Counted from the stretch's first letter, positions 14,927-23,702 are shown. The stretch: 32,693 bases of DNA from CAZJCK01 sp964544635 (GCA_964544635.1 CAZJCK010000042.1:1-32693); one strand, 5' to 3'. Notes: generated by a model from the letters alone, not told the origin. Made by a program: numbers and translations.

Positions 14927-16372
14927 TCAGTCCCAGTCGGTGCGGACATTGACAAACATCGTCTGGTTGTTGCGCCAGACGAAGAAGATCACTTCGCGCG
15001 GCTTCTGTTCTTCGATGCGTTCCATGATCCCCTCGACATCCTGCACATCCTCCACCGGCTCATCGCCAATGCGCTGGATGACGTCGCCGATCCGCAGGCC
15101 GCCGACCTGCGCCAGGCCGCCCGACTGCAGTTCCGACACCACCGCGCCGTTGAATTCATCGCGATCGCGGTTGTAGAACAGGTAATCGGCGAAGACCAGG
15201 TCGCGCACGTGGAACTCGAGCGCGTCGTTTTCATACTCGGGCGCATCGGCCGCCGCCATCGGCGCTTCGGCAAGGGTGGCCGTCATCTTCATGCGGTCGG
15301 GGCCGGTCTCACTTTCAATACCGCGCAATACCGAGAATTCGACACCGGCGCCGGGACCCATATCGGAAATCATGCGCTGGAAGATGGGGAGACGTTCCTC
15401 CTTGTCTACCAGCACCGGCAGGCCGTTGACTTCATAGATGATGTCACCAACCTCCAGGCCCGATTCCGCCGCCGGGGAGTTGCTGACGATATTGTTGACG
15501 ATGATGCCGCCGCCGAGATCCAGATTCCAGTAGTCGATCAGGTCGAGGGTAAGCGCCTGCAGCGTAATGCCGAGCCAGCCGCGATCGACCTCGCCCTTCT
15601 GCGGCGGACTCTCCACCAGCCTGGCGATGCGCTCGGCGGTGATGACACCCAACAGCGGGATGCCGAAATCGTCAAACCCGCCCATCATGCCGCCGTCCAA
15701 ACCTCCGGCCGACGGATTTGAGAGGGTGCCGAGCACGCCCACCGGCTGGCCCCGTTCATTGAACAGCACCGAAGTCATCTGCAGCGGGTTGAAGCCGACC
15801 GTCAGGGTGAATTTCTCAGGTTCTTTCACCAGTGTCGAGACCATACCGATGTCGGCGCCCAATGGTGGTTCGATGAAGTCCGGCAGGAGCATGTAAAGCG
15901 CCAGCCACTGGCCGATTTTGGCGTCTCCGTTGTCGACGAACGATACCGGTTTCAGCGTTTTCGCGTCGAAGTCGTTGATACGCAGGAAGCCGATCTTGGT
16001 GAAGCGGTCGACTCCGATGTACTCGCCATCGTAGGTCTCACCATCGAGGGTGCGAACCTCGATACTCGTCGGGCTGGTGCGAATCGTCATGCCGCCAAGG
16101 TTGGCGAACGAGTGCTCAGCCGCGACGGTATTGCCGTTGAAGATGACCAGGCCGTCGTCCGAGACCAGCGTTCCAAGCAGGGTTTCTTCCTGTTCGGTGG
16201 AGTTCATACCGAACGACATCTCCACCTTCATCTCGATAATGACGGTGAATTGCCTTACCTGCTGTTCGAGCTTTTCAAAATTGAACAGCTGTGCCGAGGT
16301 CGTCGGCGCAGTCGTGCCAAACACAACGGCGACTGTCAGTGTGATCAAAAGTATACGTTGCAGCTTATTCAT
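14927..16372 (-). CDS. HtrA-like pseudoprotease with two PDZ domains
   Basis: The 481-residue exported protein (signal peptide, residues about 1-27) has the same architecture as the HtrA protease upstream: a trypsin-like domain (about 35-255) and two PDZ domains (about 265-365, RGWLGITLQAL then LEVGDIIYEVNG; about 395-475, LRIGDVIQRIGDEP). The catalytic triad is missing by alignment with its neighbour. NYHV is replaced by NGNT (79-82), the aspartate in DIAVIQL by Lys126 in KIGFLRI, and GNSGGPLV by PLQMTSVL (196-203). It probably binds unfolded envelope proteins or modulates the active partner. The ATG overlaps the end of the protease gene by 8 bases (ATGAATAA), indicating coupled translation in a fixed ratio. 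Confidence 0.85.
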   Translation of the reverse strand: MNKLQRILLITLTVAVVFGTTAPTTSAQLFNFEKLEQQVRQFTVIIEMKVEMSFGMNSTEQEETLLGTLVSDDGLVIFNGNTVAAEHSFANLGGMTIRTSPTSIEVRTLDGETYDGEYIGVDRFTKIGFLRINDFDAKTLKPVSFVDNGDAKIGQWLALYMLLPDFIEPPLGADIGMVSTLVKEPEKFTLTVGFNPLQMTSVLFNERGQPVGVLGTLSNPSAGGLDGGMMGGFDDFGIPLLGVITAERIARLVESPPQKGEVDRGWLGITLQALTLDLIDYWNLDLGGGIIVNNIVSNSPAAESGLEVGDIIYEVNGLPVLVDKEERLPIFQRMISDMGPGAGVEFSVLRGIESETGPDRMKMTATLAEAPMAAADAPEYENDALEFHVRDLVFADYLFYNRDRDEFNGAVVSELQSGGLAQVGGLRIGDVIQRIGDEPVEDVQDVEGIMERIEEQKPREVIFFVWRNNQTMFVNVRTDWD

Positions 16373-17747
16373 TGGTCGGTACCCCCGTGCGTTGTTCCGT
16401 GTTGATAAGCACGAAGCGGGTCGCCTTGTTGCGCTTTACGGTGAGGAGGACTTTTTCGACATCCTGCACTACCATCTCGTTGTACAGTTCGACATAGTCC
16501 GACAGGCCGAAGATCTGGCGGTCATTGACTCTGACGATCACGTCACCACGGCCCAGTCCCCCTTCGTCGGCAAGACCGACGCGCTTGACGCCGACGACAT
16601 AGACGCCGAGGGTATCCTCGAGCTGATCCTCGATCTGCATCTGGCGGGTGATGTCTTTTACCGTGAACTCCCACTCGGAGCACTCAAAGTCCTCACCCTG
16701 CACCTGGCCAAGCTGTTTGGTTTCAATGTTCATTTCATACAGTTCCTTGCCGCGCTGTACCTTCAGGTCGACCGTCGACCCGGGCGCATGGTTGGCAATG
16801 CGGGCGTAGAACGGCGGCAGCTCCTCGTAAAAGCGGGCCGACACCGGGTCGCCGTCGATTTCAAGTATGATGTCACCGGCCTTGAGGAAGGCCGAGTCGG
16901 CCGGTGAACCGGGATCGACCGAGGCTACCAGCACACCGGTGTCGCGACCGGCGCCAAAAAACTCTTCGAGTTCCTGTAGCGGCTGGCAGTGGACGCCTAT
17001 CCACGAGCGAACCACCTCACCCTCACTGAGGATGGCGTTGGTCACACGCTTGACGACATTGATCGGGATGGCGAACCCGAGATTGTTGGCGAACATAGTC
17101 GCCCGCGAGTTGATACCGATAACCCGGCCCTGCAGGTCGACCAGCGGGCCACCCGAATTGCCCGGGTTAATGGCGGCATCGGTCTGGATCCACAGGTTGT
17201 AACGGCCGGTTCGTTCGCCGGTGGGGAGGCGGACATCGGGGGAGAAGTAGCGGTCCTTCGTCGATACCACGCCGGCCGAGACCGATCGCGACAGTGACAG
17301 CGGCGAGCCCATGGCCAGGACATACTCACCCACTTGCAGAGCGTCGGAATCGCCGAATTCGGCGATCTCGATGGTACCCTGGTAGGTCTCCAGGTCGAGC
17401 TGAATGACGGCGATGTCGGTCAGCGGGTCACCGCCCACAAAGGTGGCGCTGACCTGCTCCTTATCGGAGAGGGTGCAAATGATCCGGGTAGCTTTGCCGG
17501 CGACATGGTAGTTGGTAACCACATAGCCGTCGCGATGAAAAATCACGCCCGACCCGATTACCGCCTGCTTCTCCAGTTCGCCGGTCTGGTAATTCTTGAT
17601 GACCGGCTGGATGTGGACCAGCGCCGGGAGGACCTTGTCGCGCGCTTTGTATATTTGTTCCTGCACGTTTCCCGGCATCCCTGCCGCGGCCAGGGCCGAC
17701 CCCGTCAATCCGACGGCGAGAAACAGTGCTAAAAGAGTTCGCTTCAA
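16365..17747 (-). CDS. HtrA/DegP-type periplasmic serine protease, two PDZ domains
   Basis: This 460-residue S1C protease degrades or refolds damaged envelope proteins. After a signal peptide (residues 1-20), the trypsin-like domain shows a complete triad: His81 (TNYHVAG), Asp111 (LTDIAVI) and Ser198 (NPGNSGGPLV). Two PDZ domains follow: about 245-355 with RSWIGVHCQPL and LKAGDIILEIDGDPV, and about 370-445 with LGRGDVIVRVNDRQI. The start is TTG 17747 behind GGAG in AAAGGAGCAG (spacer about 9), giving a clean signal peptide. It is first in a two-gene unit with the pseudoprotease and lies downstream of a sigma-factor operon, separated from it by a terminator. Control by that sigma factor is plausible but not shown. 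Confidence 0.93.
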   Translation of the reverse strand: MKRTLLALFLAVGLTGSALAAAGMPGNVQEQIYKARDKVLPALVHIQPVIKNYQTGELEKQAVIGSGVIFHRDGYVVTNYHVAGKATRIICTLSDKEQVSATFVGGDPLTDIAVIQLDLETYQGTIEIAEFGDSDALQVGEYVLAMGSPLSLSRSVSAGVVSTKDRYFSPDVRLPTGERTGRYNLWIQTDAAINPGNSGGPLVDLQGRVIGINSRATMFANNLGFAIPINVVKRVTNAILSEGEVVRSWIGVHCQPLQELEEFFGAGRDTGVLVASVDPGSPADSAFLKAGDIILEIDGDPVSARFYEELPPFYARIANHAPGSTVDLKVQRGKELYEMNIETKQLGQVQGEDFECSEWEFTVKDITRQMQIEDQLEDTLGVYVVGVKRVGLADEGGLGRGDVIVRVNDRQIFGLSDYVELYNEMVVQDVEKVLLTVKRNKATRFVLINTEQRTGVPTNE

Positions 17748-17900
17748 GTTATCTGCTCCTTTACGATGTTTTCGTCTATCAACAGTTTATAAACGCCGCA
17801 CTCACCCTGGGGTTCGCGAAGCCTCAATGAAATCTTATGAAATCGAACATAGGCCGATTCGATTAGGGCAATCAACAAGCAATTCCCCCCGGAACGAGTC

Positions 17901-17934
17901 AAAAAAAAAAGCCTCCGGCGTAAACACCGGAGGC
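17901..17934 (-). terminator. Strong rho-independent terminator of the sigma-factor operon
   Basis: On the minus strand GCCTCCGGTG pairs with CGCCGGAGGC (one G-T pair) around a short loop and is followed by ten T residues. It lies 27 bases past the second toastrack gene and separates that operon from the HtrA pair. Confidence 0.9.
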
Positions 17935-17960
17935 ACAAAGTCAGCGGTCGCTTTAGAGAT

Positions 17961-18812
17961 TTATCGGAAAGACACATCCACCGACCCGAGGCCGACCTCG
18001 AGGTACAGGGTAATTCGGGTATCGGCGCTGTCGAAGTTGTCCGATTTCCATTCGTCGCGCCCTTTGGTTACATAACCTTCGCCATGGATATCGAGTGACG
18101 ACAGCCAGTTGGCCTCTTCTGCCACGATCCGCACCGGAACATCCTTCGGCAGCACGATATCAGCCGATCCCAGGCCGATCTCCATGTCGATTCGCGATTC
18201 CCCGTTGTATTCGCCACGGAAGTCGAGATCGAACGAACCGACGCCGCCGGAAAAGTTCATCTCATCAAAGTTGGCGTTGCCGATCATCCGGATGTCGAGT
18301 GAGGTGGCGCCGGCATCGATGTTGATTTCGCGGAGCCGGCTGCGGTTGGGCTTGGAAAATTCGATCTCGCCGGAGGCGGCGCCGACATCGATGTTCAACT
18401 CTTCAAGGGGCACTCCACCCAGATCGAGGCGGGCATCGCAGGCGCCCATATCCATCTGCAGCCGCGCCGGGTACCGTGTCGACATGACGAGTTGCAGGCG
18501 GTTCTCTTCGGTGTCGATATCATGGTCGCGCCGGTGGTCGCACTCGACCGACAAATGACCGCGCTCACCCGATACGGCATAATCTACCAGGTACTCGACC
18601 CGGTCCGGATTATATTCCAGTTCAAGGCGGGCGGCATCCTCGATATCTTCCCCCACGACAACTATATCGCCGGCGCCGAAGTCGAGATCGACGTCGAGGC
18701 TTTTGGCTCCCTCAACATCGACAGTGCGAGTCTCGCGCTCTATCTTGGCCATCAGGCTGACCGCCATCACAACCACCAGTGCCAGACCTACAACCAGGAC
18801 CCTACGTTTCAC
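17961..18812 (-). CDS. Exported toastrack-type (DUF4097/LiaF-like) beta-repeat protein
   Basis: The 283-residue protein has an N-terminal signal or anchor (VLVVGLALVVVMAVSLMA) and then a repetitive beta-strand region. Short repeats of the type DMGACDARLDLG, DVGAASGEIEF, DAGATSLDIRM, SGGVGSFDLDF and GLGSADIVL recur about every 20-25 residues; this is the toastrack fold seen in LiaF/LiaG-like proteins and DUF4097. Family members are often linked to envelope-stress regulators, as here. The start is GTG 18812 behind GGGAGG (spacer 5). It is the last gene before a strong terminator and is 60 bases after the bactofilin-like gene. The molecular role is unknown. Confidence 0.78.
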   Translation of the reverse strand: MKRRVLVVGLALVVVMAVSLMAKIERETRTVDVEGAKSLDVDLDFGAGDIVVVGEDIEDAARLELEYNPDRVEYLVDYAVSGERGHLSVECDHRRDHDIDTEENRLQLVMSTRYPARLQMDMGACDARLDLGGVPLEELNIDVGAASGEIEFSKPNRSRLREINIDAGATSLDIRMIGNANFDEMNFSGGVGSFDLDFRGEYNGESRIDMEIGLGSADIVLPKDVPVRIVAEEANWLSSLDIHGEGYVTKGRDEWKSDNFDSADTRITLYLEVGLGSVDVSFR

Positions 18813-18872
18813 GGCTTCCTCCCGTCTACAAGATACGTTTTGTTGATACCTGTATATACGACGGCGCTGATA

Positions 18873-20261
18873 TCAGGTTGCGTCGGAATCGCTGCGTTTA
18901 CCCTTACCCGGCGGCGGACTGACGGGCGGGGTCTCGCTGCTCTCTCCCGGAGATGATGTCGGTGGCCGGGTGATCTCGCCCGACGGTTTGGCTTTTGGCG
19001 GTGACTTCCCGGTTTCGGCGTCGGGTGAACTTTCGCCGGTGCGTGTGGGCGGGTTGACCGGTGGTGCCGACGGTCGTGGCGGCGGGGCCGGCGATGGAAC
19101 CTCGCCGGCCTGCGACTGACGGTCGCGCCAGGAGACATACGGTCGGGTGCCCAGGCGCGTCAGGAGCGCCGCCCCCAGACCACTCAACATGACAAATCCG
19201 GTATAGATAGCCACCGCAATGACAATCAATATGCCAATCACATTGAGGGCGCCATCAAAGCCCGAGAAGATCGCCGCCACCGTCCAGAACAGGCAGATGA
19301 TCACTACGCCGACGATGCCGCGCAGCCACGAGGTCGTCACCGGGCGGCCGATCCGGCGCAGCAGGTAGCCGCCGATTCTGTCGCCGGCCGCTACCACGCC
19401 CACCAGGAGGGCGAATACATAAAGCAGCGGTACGAACGGCAGGACCAGAACACCAACGATCGTCACCGTCACCAGCGTTACTACCAGTGGCAACAGGAAC
19501 AACAGCAGAAGTCCCAGGAGCGACGAGCGAATCGGATAGTGTCGGCTGGCCAGGAAGATGTTATTGAGCTGCCTCGGCATCAGCGACGTCGACAGAAACG
19601 TGATCACCAGCAGAATGGCCGACAGGATGGCAATGGTTTGGAGGAAGTCGTCGGAGAACGGCTCGGTTAGGTCACTGATATCGAACGGTGCGGTTGTTTC
19701 CTGGACACCTCCCTTGACGACAGCACCCGGGCGCACACTGATGTCGGGCGCCATAACCTTGCCGTCGACAACTCCGGTCGCGGTGATGACGACGCGGGTG
19801 AGGGAGCGAATGTCGCCCTGTACCCAACCCTTGACCGTGACGCGACCGTACGCCACTACATTGCCGTCAACAAACTCATCATAACCAATTGTCAGGGAGC
19901 GCTGCTCAAACGGTTTTACGCGCCGGCGCTCGCTGGCCCGCTCTTCAATCGGCAGGTCCAGTCCTTCATAGCCCGGATCGATCGGATCACGCACACCGTC
20001 AAGAGCCGGCCGGATACCCATGACAAACCGGTCCTCTTCAAAGTCGTAGTACCAGTCATTGTCGGCGGTATCGGTGGCCGTGACCCCGTCTTCGGTCAGA
20101 TAGATTTTGTAGAACACCGTATCGGCCGGGGCCGGCTCCGCCGCGGCCGCAGCGAGACTGGTGTCCTCCTGTTCCAGCCCCAACTCCTGGGCAGAGCTGA
20201 GCACTGGCAAAAGAAGTATCGCCGGGTAAACGAAAAGTGTGCGCAGAAGCGCCGTTCGCAT
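18873..20261 (-). CDS. Bactofilin-like domain fused to polytopic membrane domain
   Basis: The 462-residue protein begins with a signal peptide (residues 1-24). At about 127-190 it has a beta-solenoid stretch resembling bactofilin/polymer-forming domains (VDGNVVAYGRVTVKGWVQGD, then GVVDGKVMAPDISVRPGAVV). At least five hydrophobic segments follow at about 207-228, 247-273, 275-293, 315-335 and 338-362. The C-terminal 85 residues are proline-, serine- and threonine-rich and end in a charged tail. Placing the solenoid before the membrane domain suggests an extracytoplasmic scaffold or sensor. The ATG follows AGGATG with a spacer of 8. It sits between two toastrack-protein genes in the sigma-factor operon and may transmit envelope status, but this is inference. 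Confidence 0.75.
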   Translation of the reverse strand: MRTALLRTLFVYPAILLLPVLSSAQELGLEQEDTSLAAAAAEPAPADTVFYKIYLTEDGVTATDTADNDWYYDFEEDRFVMGIRPALDGVRDPIDPGYEGLDLPIEERASERRRVKPFEQRSLTIGYDEFVDGNVVAYGRVTVKGWVQGDIRSLTRVVITATGVVDGKVMAPDISVRPGAVVKGGVQETTAPFDISDLTEPFSDDFLQTIAILSAILLVITFLSTSLMPRQLNNIFLASRHYPIRSSLLGLLLLFLLPLVVTLVTVTIVGVLVLPFVPLLYVFALLVGVVAAGDRIGGYLLRRIGRPVTTSWLRGIVGVVIICLFWTVAAIFSGFDGALNVIGILIVIAVAIYTGFVMLSGLGAALLTRLGTRPYVSWRDRQSQAGEVPSPAPPPRPSAPPVNPPTRTGESSPDAETGKSPPKAKPSGEITRPPTSSPGESSETPPVSPPPGKGKRSDSDAT

Positions 20262-20303
20262 TCAATACATCCTGTGTTTCGAACGGCCGGGTATCGACCG
20301 AGC

Positions 20304-21275
20304 CTAGTACATGGCTATACGTACGTCGCCGGAAGAAGATGTCAATTTCACCAGGGGGCCGCCATCGGTCCCCATTCGACCGAGCAGCCGGTTACGGCTG
20401 GCCGACTCCACCGCCAACGGTATCTCGGAACGAATATTGCCAGATTCTGTCTGAATGTCCAGCTTCCCGACAGCCCATTGCGGCACCGCCAGCTTTATTG
20501 TTCCGGTCACCGTTTCTACTACATAGTCCTTCGGGCTGTCAAGCTCAGTCTGGATGGTGACATCACCCGAGCGGGTGGCCAGCTGGATGGTACCACGAGC
20601 CTGCTTGATGGCGATATGTCCGGAAGCCGCCCGAATCTGAACGTCCCCTTCCACCCAGGCCAGCCCGATATCGCCGTCCCCGTGACGGATATCGATGTTG
20701 CCGTACAGGAATTCCCCTTCGATACGGCCGGAGGTGTTGATCACCTTGATGTCGCCATCTATACTGGTCAGCGTAATGGCGGATTCAACGGATGTGATTT
20801 GTATGTCGGCCTGCATGTCGCGCACCCTGATCGGTCCCTGGCGGCTGGTGATGATGACGGGGCAGTTGTACGGTACCTGGATTCGCAGGTCGGTGGCAGG
20901 GGGATCATCCTCGTCAAGCCCCAGCACTTTTTCCAGCACACTGTTGTCGAAGCCGATCTCATGCTTGTGCAGGGCACTGATCCGCAAGGTGTCTTCGATC
21001 CGGCTGGCGGCGAACTCGATGTCATTCGCCATCTGATTGGCAACTTCGAGGCTGGGGGCATGAAGGCGCTTGACCAGGTCAACCACGATACGGTTGTCGT
21101 CACTGCCGATAACTTCAATTGTGCCCGATATCGCCCGGATGTCCAGGACAGTGGCGTTTTCCAGTTCGACAATTCGCTGGTAGGCGTAGGTGTAGGTCTT
21201 GGCTGACGTTGTTGAGGCGAGCGTGAACACACTACACATGGCGGCACACATGCCTGCGAAGATTGCCGATCGCAC
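20304..21275 (-). CDS. Exported DUF4097 beta-repeat (toastrack) protein
   Basis: The 323-residue secreted protein has a signal peptide (residues about 1-25, ending near STTSAKT) and a long right-handed beta-repeat region. Successive GxI/GDI/GDV units follow: ISGTIEVIGSDD, DGDIKVINTSGRIEG, YGNIDIRHGDGDIGL, EGDVQIRAASGHIAI, RSGDVTIQTEL and SSSGDVRIAMY. This is the DUF4097 pattern, commonly found next to ECF sigma factors or PspC/LiaF systems. The start is GTG 21275 behind AAGGAGAAG (spacer 6), 20 bases after the sigma-factor stop, so the two are co-transcribed. No transmembrane helix apart from the signal is evident, so it cannot itself be a classical membrane-spanning anti-sigma factor. Confidence 0.82.
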   Translation of the reverse strand: MRSAIFAGMCAAMCSVFTLASTTSAKTYTYAYQRIVELENATVLDIRAISGTIEVIGSDDNRIVVDLVKRLHAPSLEVANQMANDIEFAASRIEDTLRISALHKHEIGFDNSVLEKVLGLDEDDPPATDLRIQVPYNCPVIITSRQGPIRVRDMQADIQITSVESAITLTSIDGDIKVINTSGRIEGEFLYGNIDIRHGDGDIGLAWVEGDVQIRAASGHIAIKQARGTIQLATRSGDVTIQTELDSPKDYVVETVTGTIKLAVPQWAVGKLDIQTESGNIRSEIPLAVESASRNRLLGRMGTDGGPLVKLTSSSGDVRIAMY

Positions 21276-21295
21276 CGATCTTCTCCTTGTTAAGG

Positions 21296-21889
21296 TCAGC
21301 GGGACAGGGTCTTGAGCCGCTTCTTCAGCAGCTCGCGAGCCCGGAATATCCGGGCTTTTACCGTGCCAACCGGTATATCCAGAAGATCGGCAATTTCCTC
21401 GTACGATTTATCGTCCTTGTGACGGTAGATGATGACTTCGCGATACTTGTCAGGCAGCGACTCAATCGCTTCGTCGATCGAAAAACGCTGCTGCTTCCGT
21501 TCGAGATCCTTTTCGGGGTGATACGATGTATCGGCGACCTCGATCTCGCGGGTGCCGTCCTGCGTCTCCAGCGTCTGGTCGAGCGACAGGGCGTTGATAC
21601 GCTTCTTGCGGAGGTGGTCGATCGAGGCATTGGAGGCGATCTTGTACAGCCAGGTGGAGAACTTGTACTCCGAACGGTAGCTGGCCAGCGACGAAAACGC
21701 CTTCATGAACGTCTCCTGCACCAGGTCGTTGGCTGTCTCCTCGTGCCGCACGATCTTGTAGACGACGAAATAGACGCTGTTTCGGTGCCGTTCCATGAGC
21801 AGCCGATACGCCTGCTGACTGCCGCCGAGAGCTTCGGCAATCAATTCCTGATCGTCTTTTTGCGGCTTGTTGTTACTCTGCTTCGTGAT
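21296..21889 (-). CDS. ECF-type RNA polymerase sigma factor, probable ATC start
   Basis: The product is an extracytoplasmic-function sigma-70 family factor. Region 2 has ANDLVQETFMKAFSSLASYR and FSTWLYKIASNASIDHLRKK; region 4 has LPDKYREVIIYRHKDDKSYE followed by EIADLLDIPVGTVKARIFRA. The open frame extends up to a TTG at 22039, but the first 50 residues there are Arg/Trp-rich and unlike the family. No ATG exists in frame. An ATC at 21889 lies 7 bases after AAGGTGG (21897-21903) and gives 197 residues, the normal ECF length, so I place the start there with caution. A -10-like TATTAT at 21922-21927 supports a transcript starting inside the longer frame. It heads the minus-strand envelope operon; no zinc-finger anti-sigma gene is adjacent. 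Confidence 0.85.
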   Translation of the reverse strand: MTKQSNNKPQKDDQELIAEALGGSQQAYRLLMERHRNSVYFVVYKIVRHEETANDLVQETFMKAFSSLASYRSEYKFSTWLYKIASNASIDHLRKKRINALSLDQTLETQDGTREIEVADTSYHPEKDLERKQQRFSIDEAIESLPDKYREVIIYRHKDDKSYEEIADLLDIPVGTVKARIFRARELLKKRLKTLSR

Positions 21890-21921
21890 CTTCCTACCAC
21901 CTTCCGCAACTTCAAACCAAC

Positions 21922-21948
21922 ATAATACGTCGGCCTTGAGTCCGGCAA
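21922..21948 (-). promoter_or_regulatory. Possible promoter of the ECF sigma operon
   Basis: TATTAT lies at 21922-21927 on the minus strand, with TTGCCG 15 bases upstream (21943-21948). The spacing is short of ideal. The predicted start near 21915 would leave a 25-base leader before the ATC codon and contain the AAGGTGG ribosome site. Confidence 0.3.
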
Positions 21949-22130
21949 AAGTAAATTGTAGAGGCCGCCGCCGCCGCTGTTCGGGCCGGTCCACCCGCAA
22001 TCCGGAAAAAATATCCCACTTCGTGCAGAAATTGGACAAACTTCTCCGGGCACCTGACTACCCCCTCTCCAGGAGTAGAGAATACCGCAAAGCCTGCCGT
22101 TAATATTGGTGAGGAGGAAGGCAGGAATAG

Positions 22131-22892
22131 GTGCTATACGACTTTCCTGAGTATTACGAAGTTGCCTTTTCGTTCCGGGATGTCCCGGCGGAGTGTAACT
22201 TCATGCATCAGCTTATCCAGCGGTTTTCGTCGCAGCCGTGTCGCGATATCCTGGAGATTGCCTGTGGGCCGGCGCCACATGCCGAGGGCCTGGTCAACCA
22301 GGGGTATCGCTACACCGGGCTGGATATCAATCGCAACATGCTGGACTATGCCACCTACAAGTGGAAAGACCTGATCCCGCGGCCGATCTTCGTCGAGGGG
22401 GACATGACCGACTTTCGAATCGAGCAGCCGGTCGACTTCGCCTTTGTCATGATCGGTTCGCTCTATCTTTCGTCGATCGCCGATTTTCACCGTCACTACG
22501 ATGCCATGGCCTCAGCCCTGCGCCCCGGCGGCCTGTATTTCCTCGACTGGTGCATTCAATTTACCGATCCGGAAAAACTCCTGAAGAGCAAGCCGCTGGT
22601 TGTCGAACGCGACGGTATCAGCGTGAAAAGCGAGTTCCGCCTCAAGGTGCTCGATCGCAGCGAGCAGATGTATGAAGAGATCTGGACCGTGAGTGTCGAC
22701 GATCACGGTCGCAAGCGCCAGTTCGACATGGTCGAACGCAATCGCGCCCTCCTGCCATCGGAATTTCTCAGTTTCATCTCCGGCCGGCCCGACTTTGACT
22801 TTGTGGGCTGGTGGGGCGACTGGGACCTGAACAAACCGATTTCGGATGGTGATGAACCGACCCGGCCGGTCGCCCTGATCAGGCGCGTTTGA
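22131..22892 (+). CDS. Class I SAM-dependent methyltransferase
   Basis: The 253-residue methyltransferase has motif I as DILEIACGPAPHAEGL (residues 39-54), an acidic motif II in YTGLDIN (61-67), and a post-motif region FAFVMIGSLYLSSIADFHRHY followed by LRPGGLYFLDW. The C-terminal part (VRRV end, with a large beta insert from residue 150) resembles small-molecule methyltransferases of the Methyltransf_25 type. The substrate is unknown. The start is GTG 22131 behind GAGGAGG (22111-22117, spacer about 13), the only good ribosome site nearby. It diverges from the sigma-factor operon across about 240 bases and ends at a hairpin terminator. Confidence 0.85.
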   Translation: MLYDFPEYYEVAFSFRDVPAECNFMHQLIQRFSSQPCRDILEIACGPAPHAEGLVNQGYRYTGLDINRNMLDYATYKWKDLIPRPIFVEGDMTDFRIEQPVDFAFVMIGSLYLSSIADFHRHYDAMASALRPGGLYFLDWCIQFTDPEKLLKSKPLVVERDGISVKSEFRLKVLDRSEQMYEEIWTVSVDDHGRKRQFDMVERNRALLPSEFLSFISGRPDFDFVGWWGDWDLNKPISDGDEPTRPVALIRRV

Positions 22893-22915
22893 CATCTCTG
22901 CTACCAGCAAAAGAT

Positions 22916-22960
22916 AACGGGTGAGGCGGCACATCATGGCAGCATCACCCGTTTTGTTTT
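22916..22960. terminator. Long-loop hairpin terminator between convergent genes
   Basis: AACGGGTGA (22916-22924) pairs with TCACCCGTT (22945-22953) across a 20-base loop and is followed on the plus strand by TTGTTTT. It lies between the methyltransferase gene and the DUF1579 gene. Confidence 0.65.
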
Positions 22961-22981
22961 GCTTGCAGCCCGGCCGGGTTA

Positions 22982-23542
22982 TCAGCCCTGCTTGGTATAT
23001 GTCGCCTTTCCGGCGGTCCACCAGCTCTTCCCGCCGTCTTCTGAGTGCTGCATCTCCCAGTAGAACTCGGTATCGCTTTTTGGCTCGATGATGATTCTGG
23101 TGTCGAGCTTTTGCCCCATAACGATTTCTTCACCGGTCATCACCATCTTTCCATCCTGTTCGTTCCCGGTGTACAGGCGGATGCGCGGAGTGGCGTCGTC
23201 GATCCACATCGTTTGCCATTCCTGGCGTTCACGGTCGTAACAGTCGAGGGAAAGACCGGTCATGGTCATACCCATCATGTCGATAGTCGTTGTGCCCCGG
23301 ACCGCGCCGCCGTCCAGCACCAGTTCGTAGCTGGCCGTGGTTTTGGCGTCCATCCACTGTGCCGAGGTATCGGACATGCGCCATTTCATATCGGCGGTCC
23401 AGTCGCCGACCAGGAAATGCATGGCTTTCATTTGTTCCGGCGCGCCCATCGGCATGTTCTGCATGTCGTCCTGTGCCGACGCAGTGCCGACCAGCAGGCT
23501 GCACAGTGCCAGCGCGCAAAGACCGGTTACGAATGCTTTCAT
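22982..23542 (-). CDS. Exported DUF1579 family protein
   Basis: The 186-residue protein has a signal peptide (MKAFVTGLCALALCSLLVG, cleavage near ASAQ) and a DUF1579 domain recognisable from MKAMHFLVGDWTADMKWRM near its start. DDATPRIRLYTGNE and the C-terminal FYWEMQHSEDGGKSWWT are also typical. The family is of unknown function and forms a lipocalin-like barrel in structure predictions of relatives. The ATG at 23542 follows GGGAGAGAG and gives a clean signal peptide; the open frame upstream to 23635 is not needed. It is monocistronic on the minus strand. Confidence 0.82.
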   Translation of the reverse strand: MKAFVTGLCALALCSLLVGTASAQDDMQNMPMGAPEQMKAMHFLVGDWTADMKWRMSDTSAQWMDAKTTASYELVLDGGAVRGTTTIDMMGMTMTGLSLDCYDRERQEWQTMWIDDATPRIRLYTGNEQDGKMVMTGEEIVMGQKLDTRIIIEPKSDTEFYWEMQHSEDGGKSWWTAGKATYTKQG

Positions 23543-23702
23543 TTTCTCTCTCCCCGAGTTAGGTTTACGTTGTATTGAATGTGAGTTGTTCCGGACCAGT
23601 ACCGGTAATGTAGCCGCCCGACCGAACCGGTGCAAGGGAAAATAGATGGCTTTAGCCTATGATTGGGAATATGTGAGATCGACCCCGACCACGAGGAAAA
23701 CT

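Noticed and set aside
23543..23702. Cobalamin riboswitch upstream of the corrinoid adenosyltransferase gene
   Set aside because: The space is only about 160 bases shared with a divergent gene, and I see no B12-box-like sequence.
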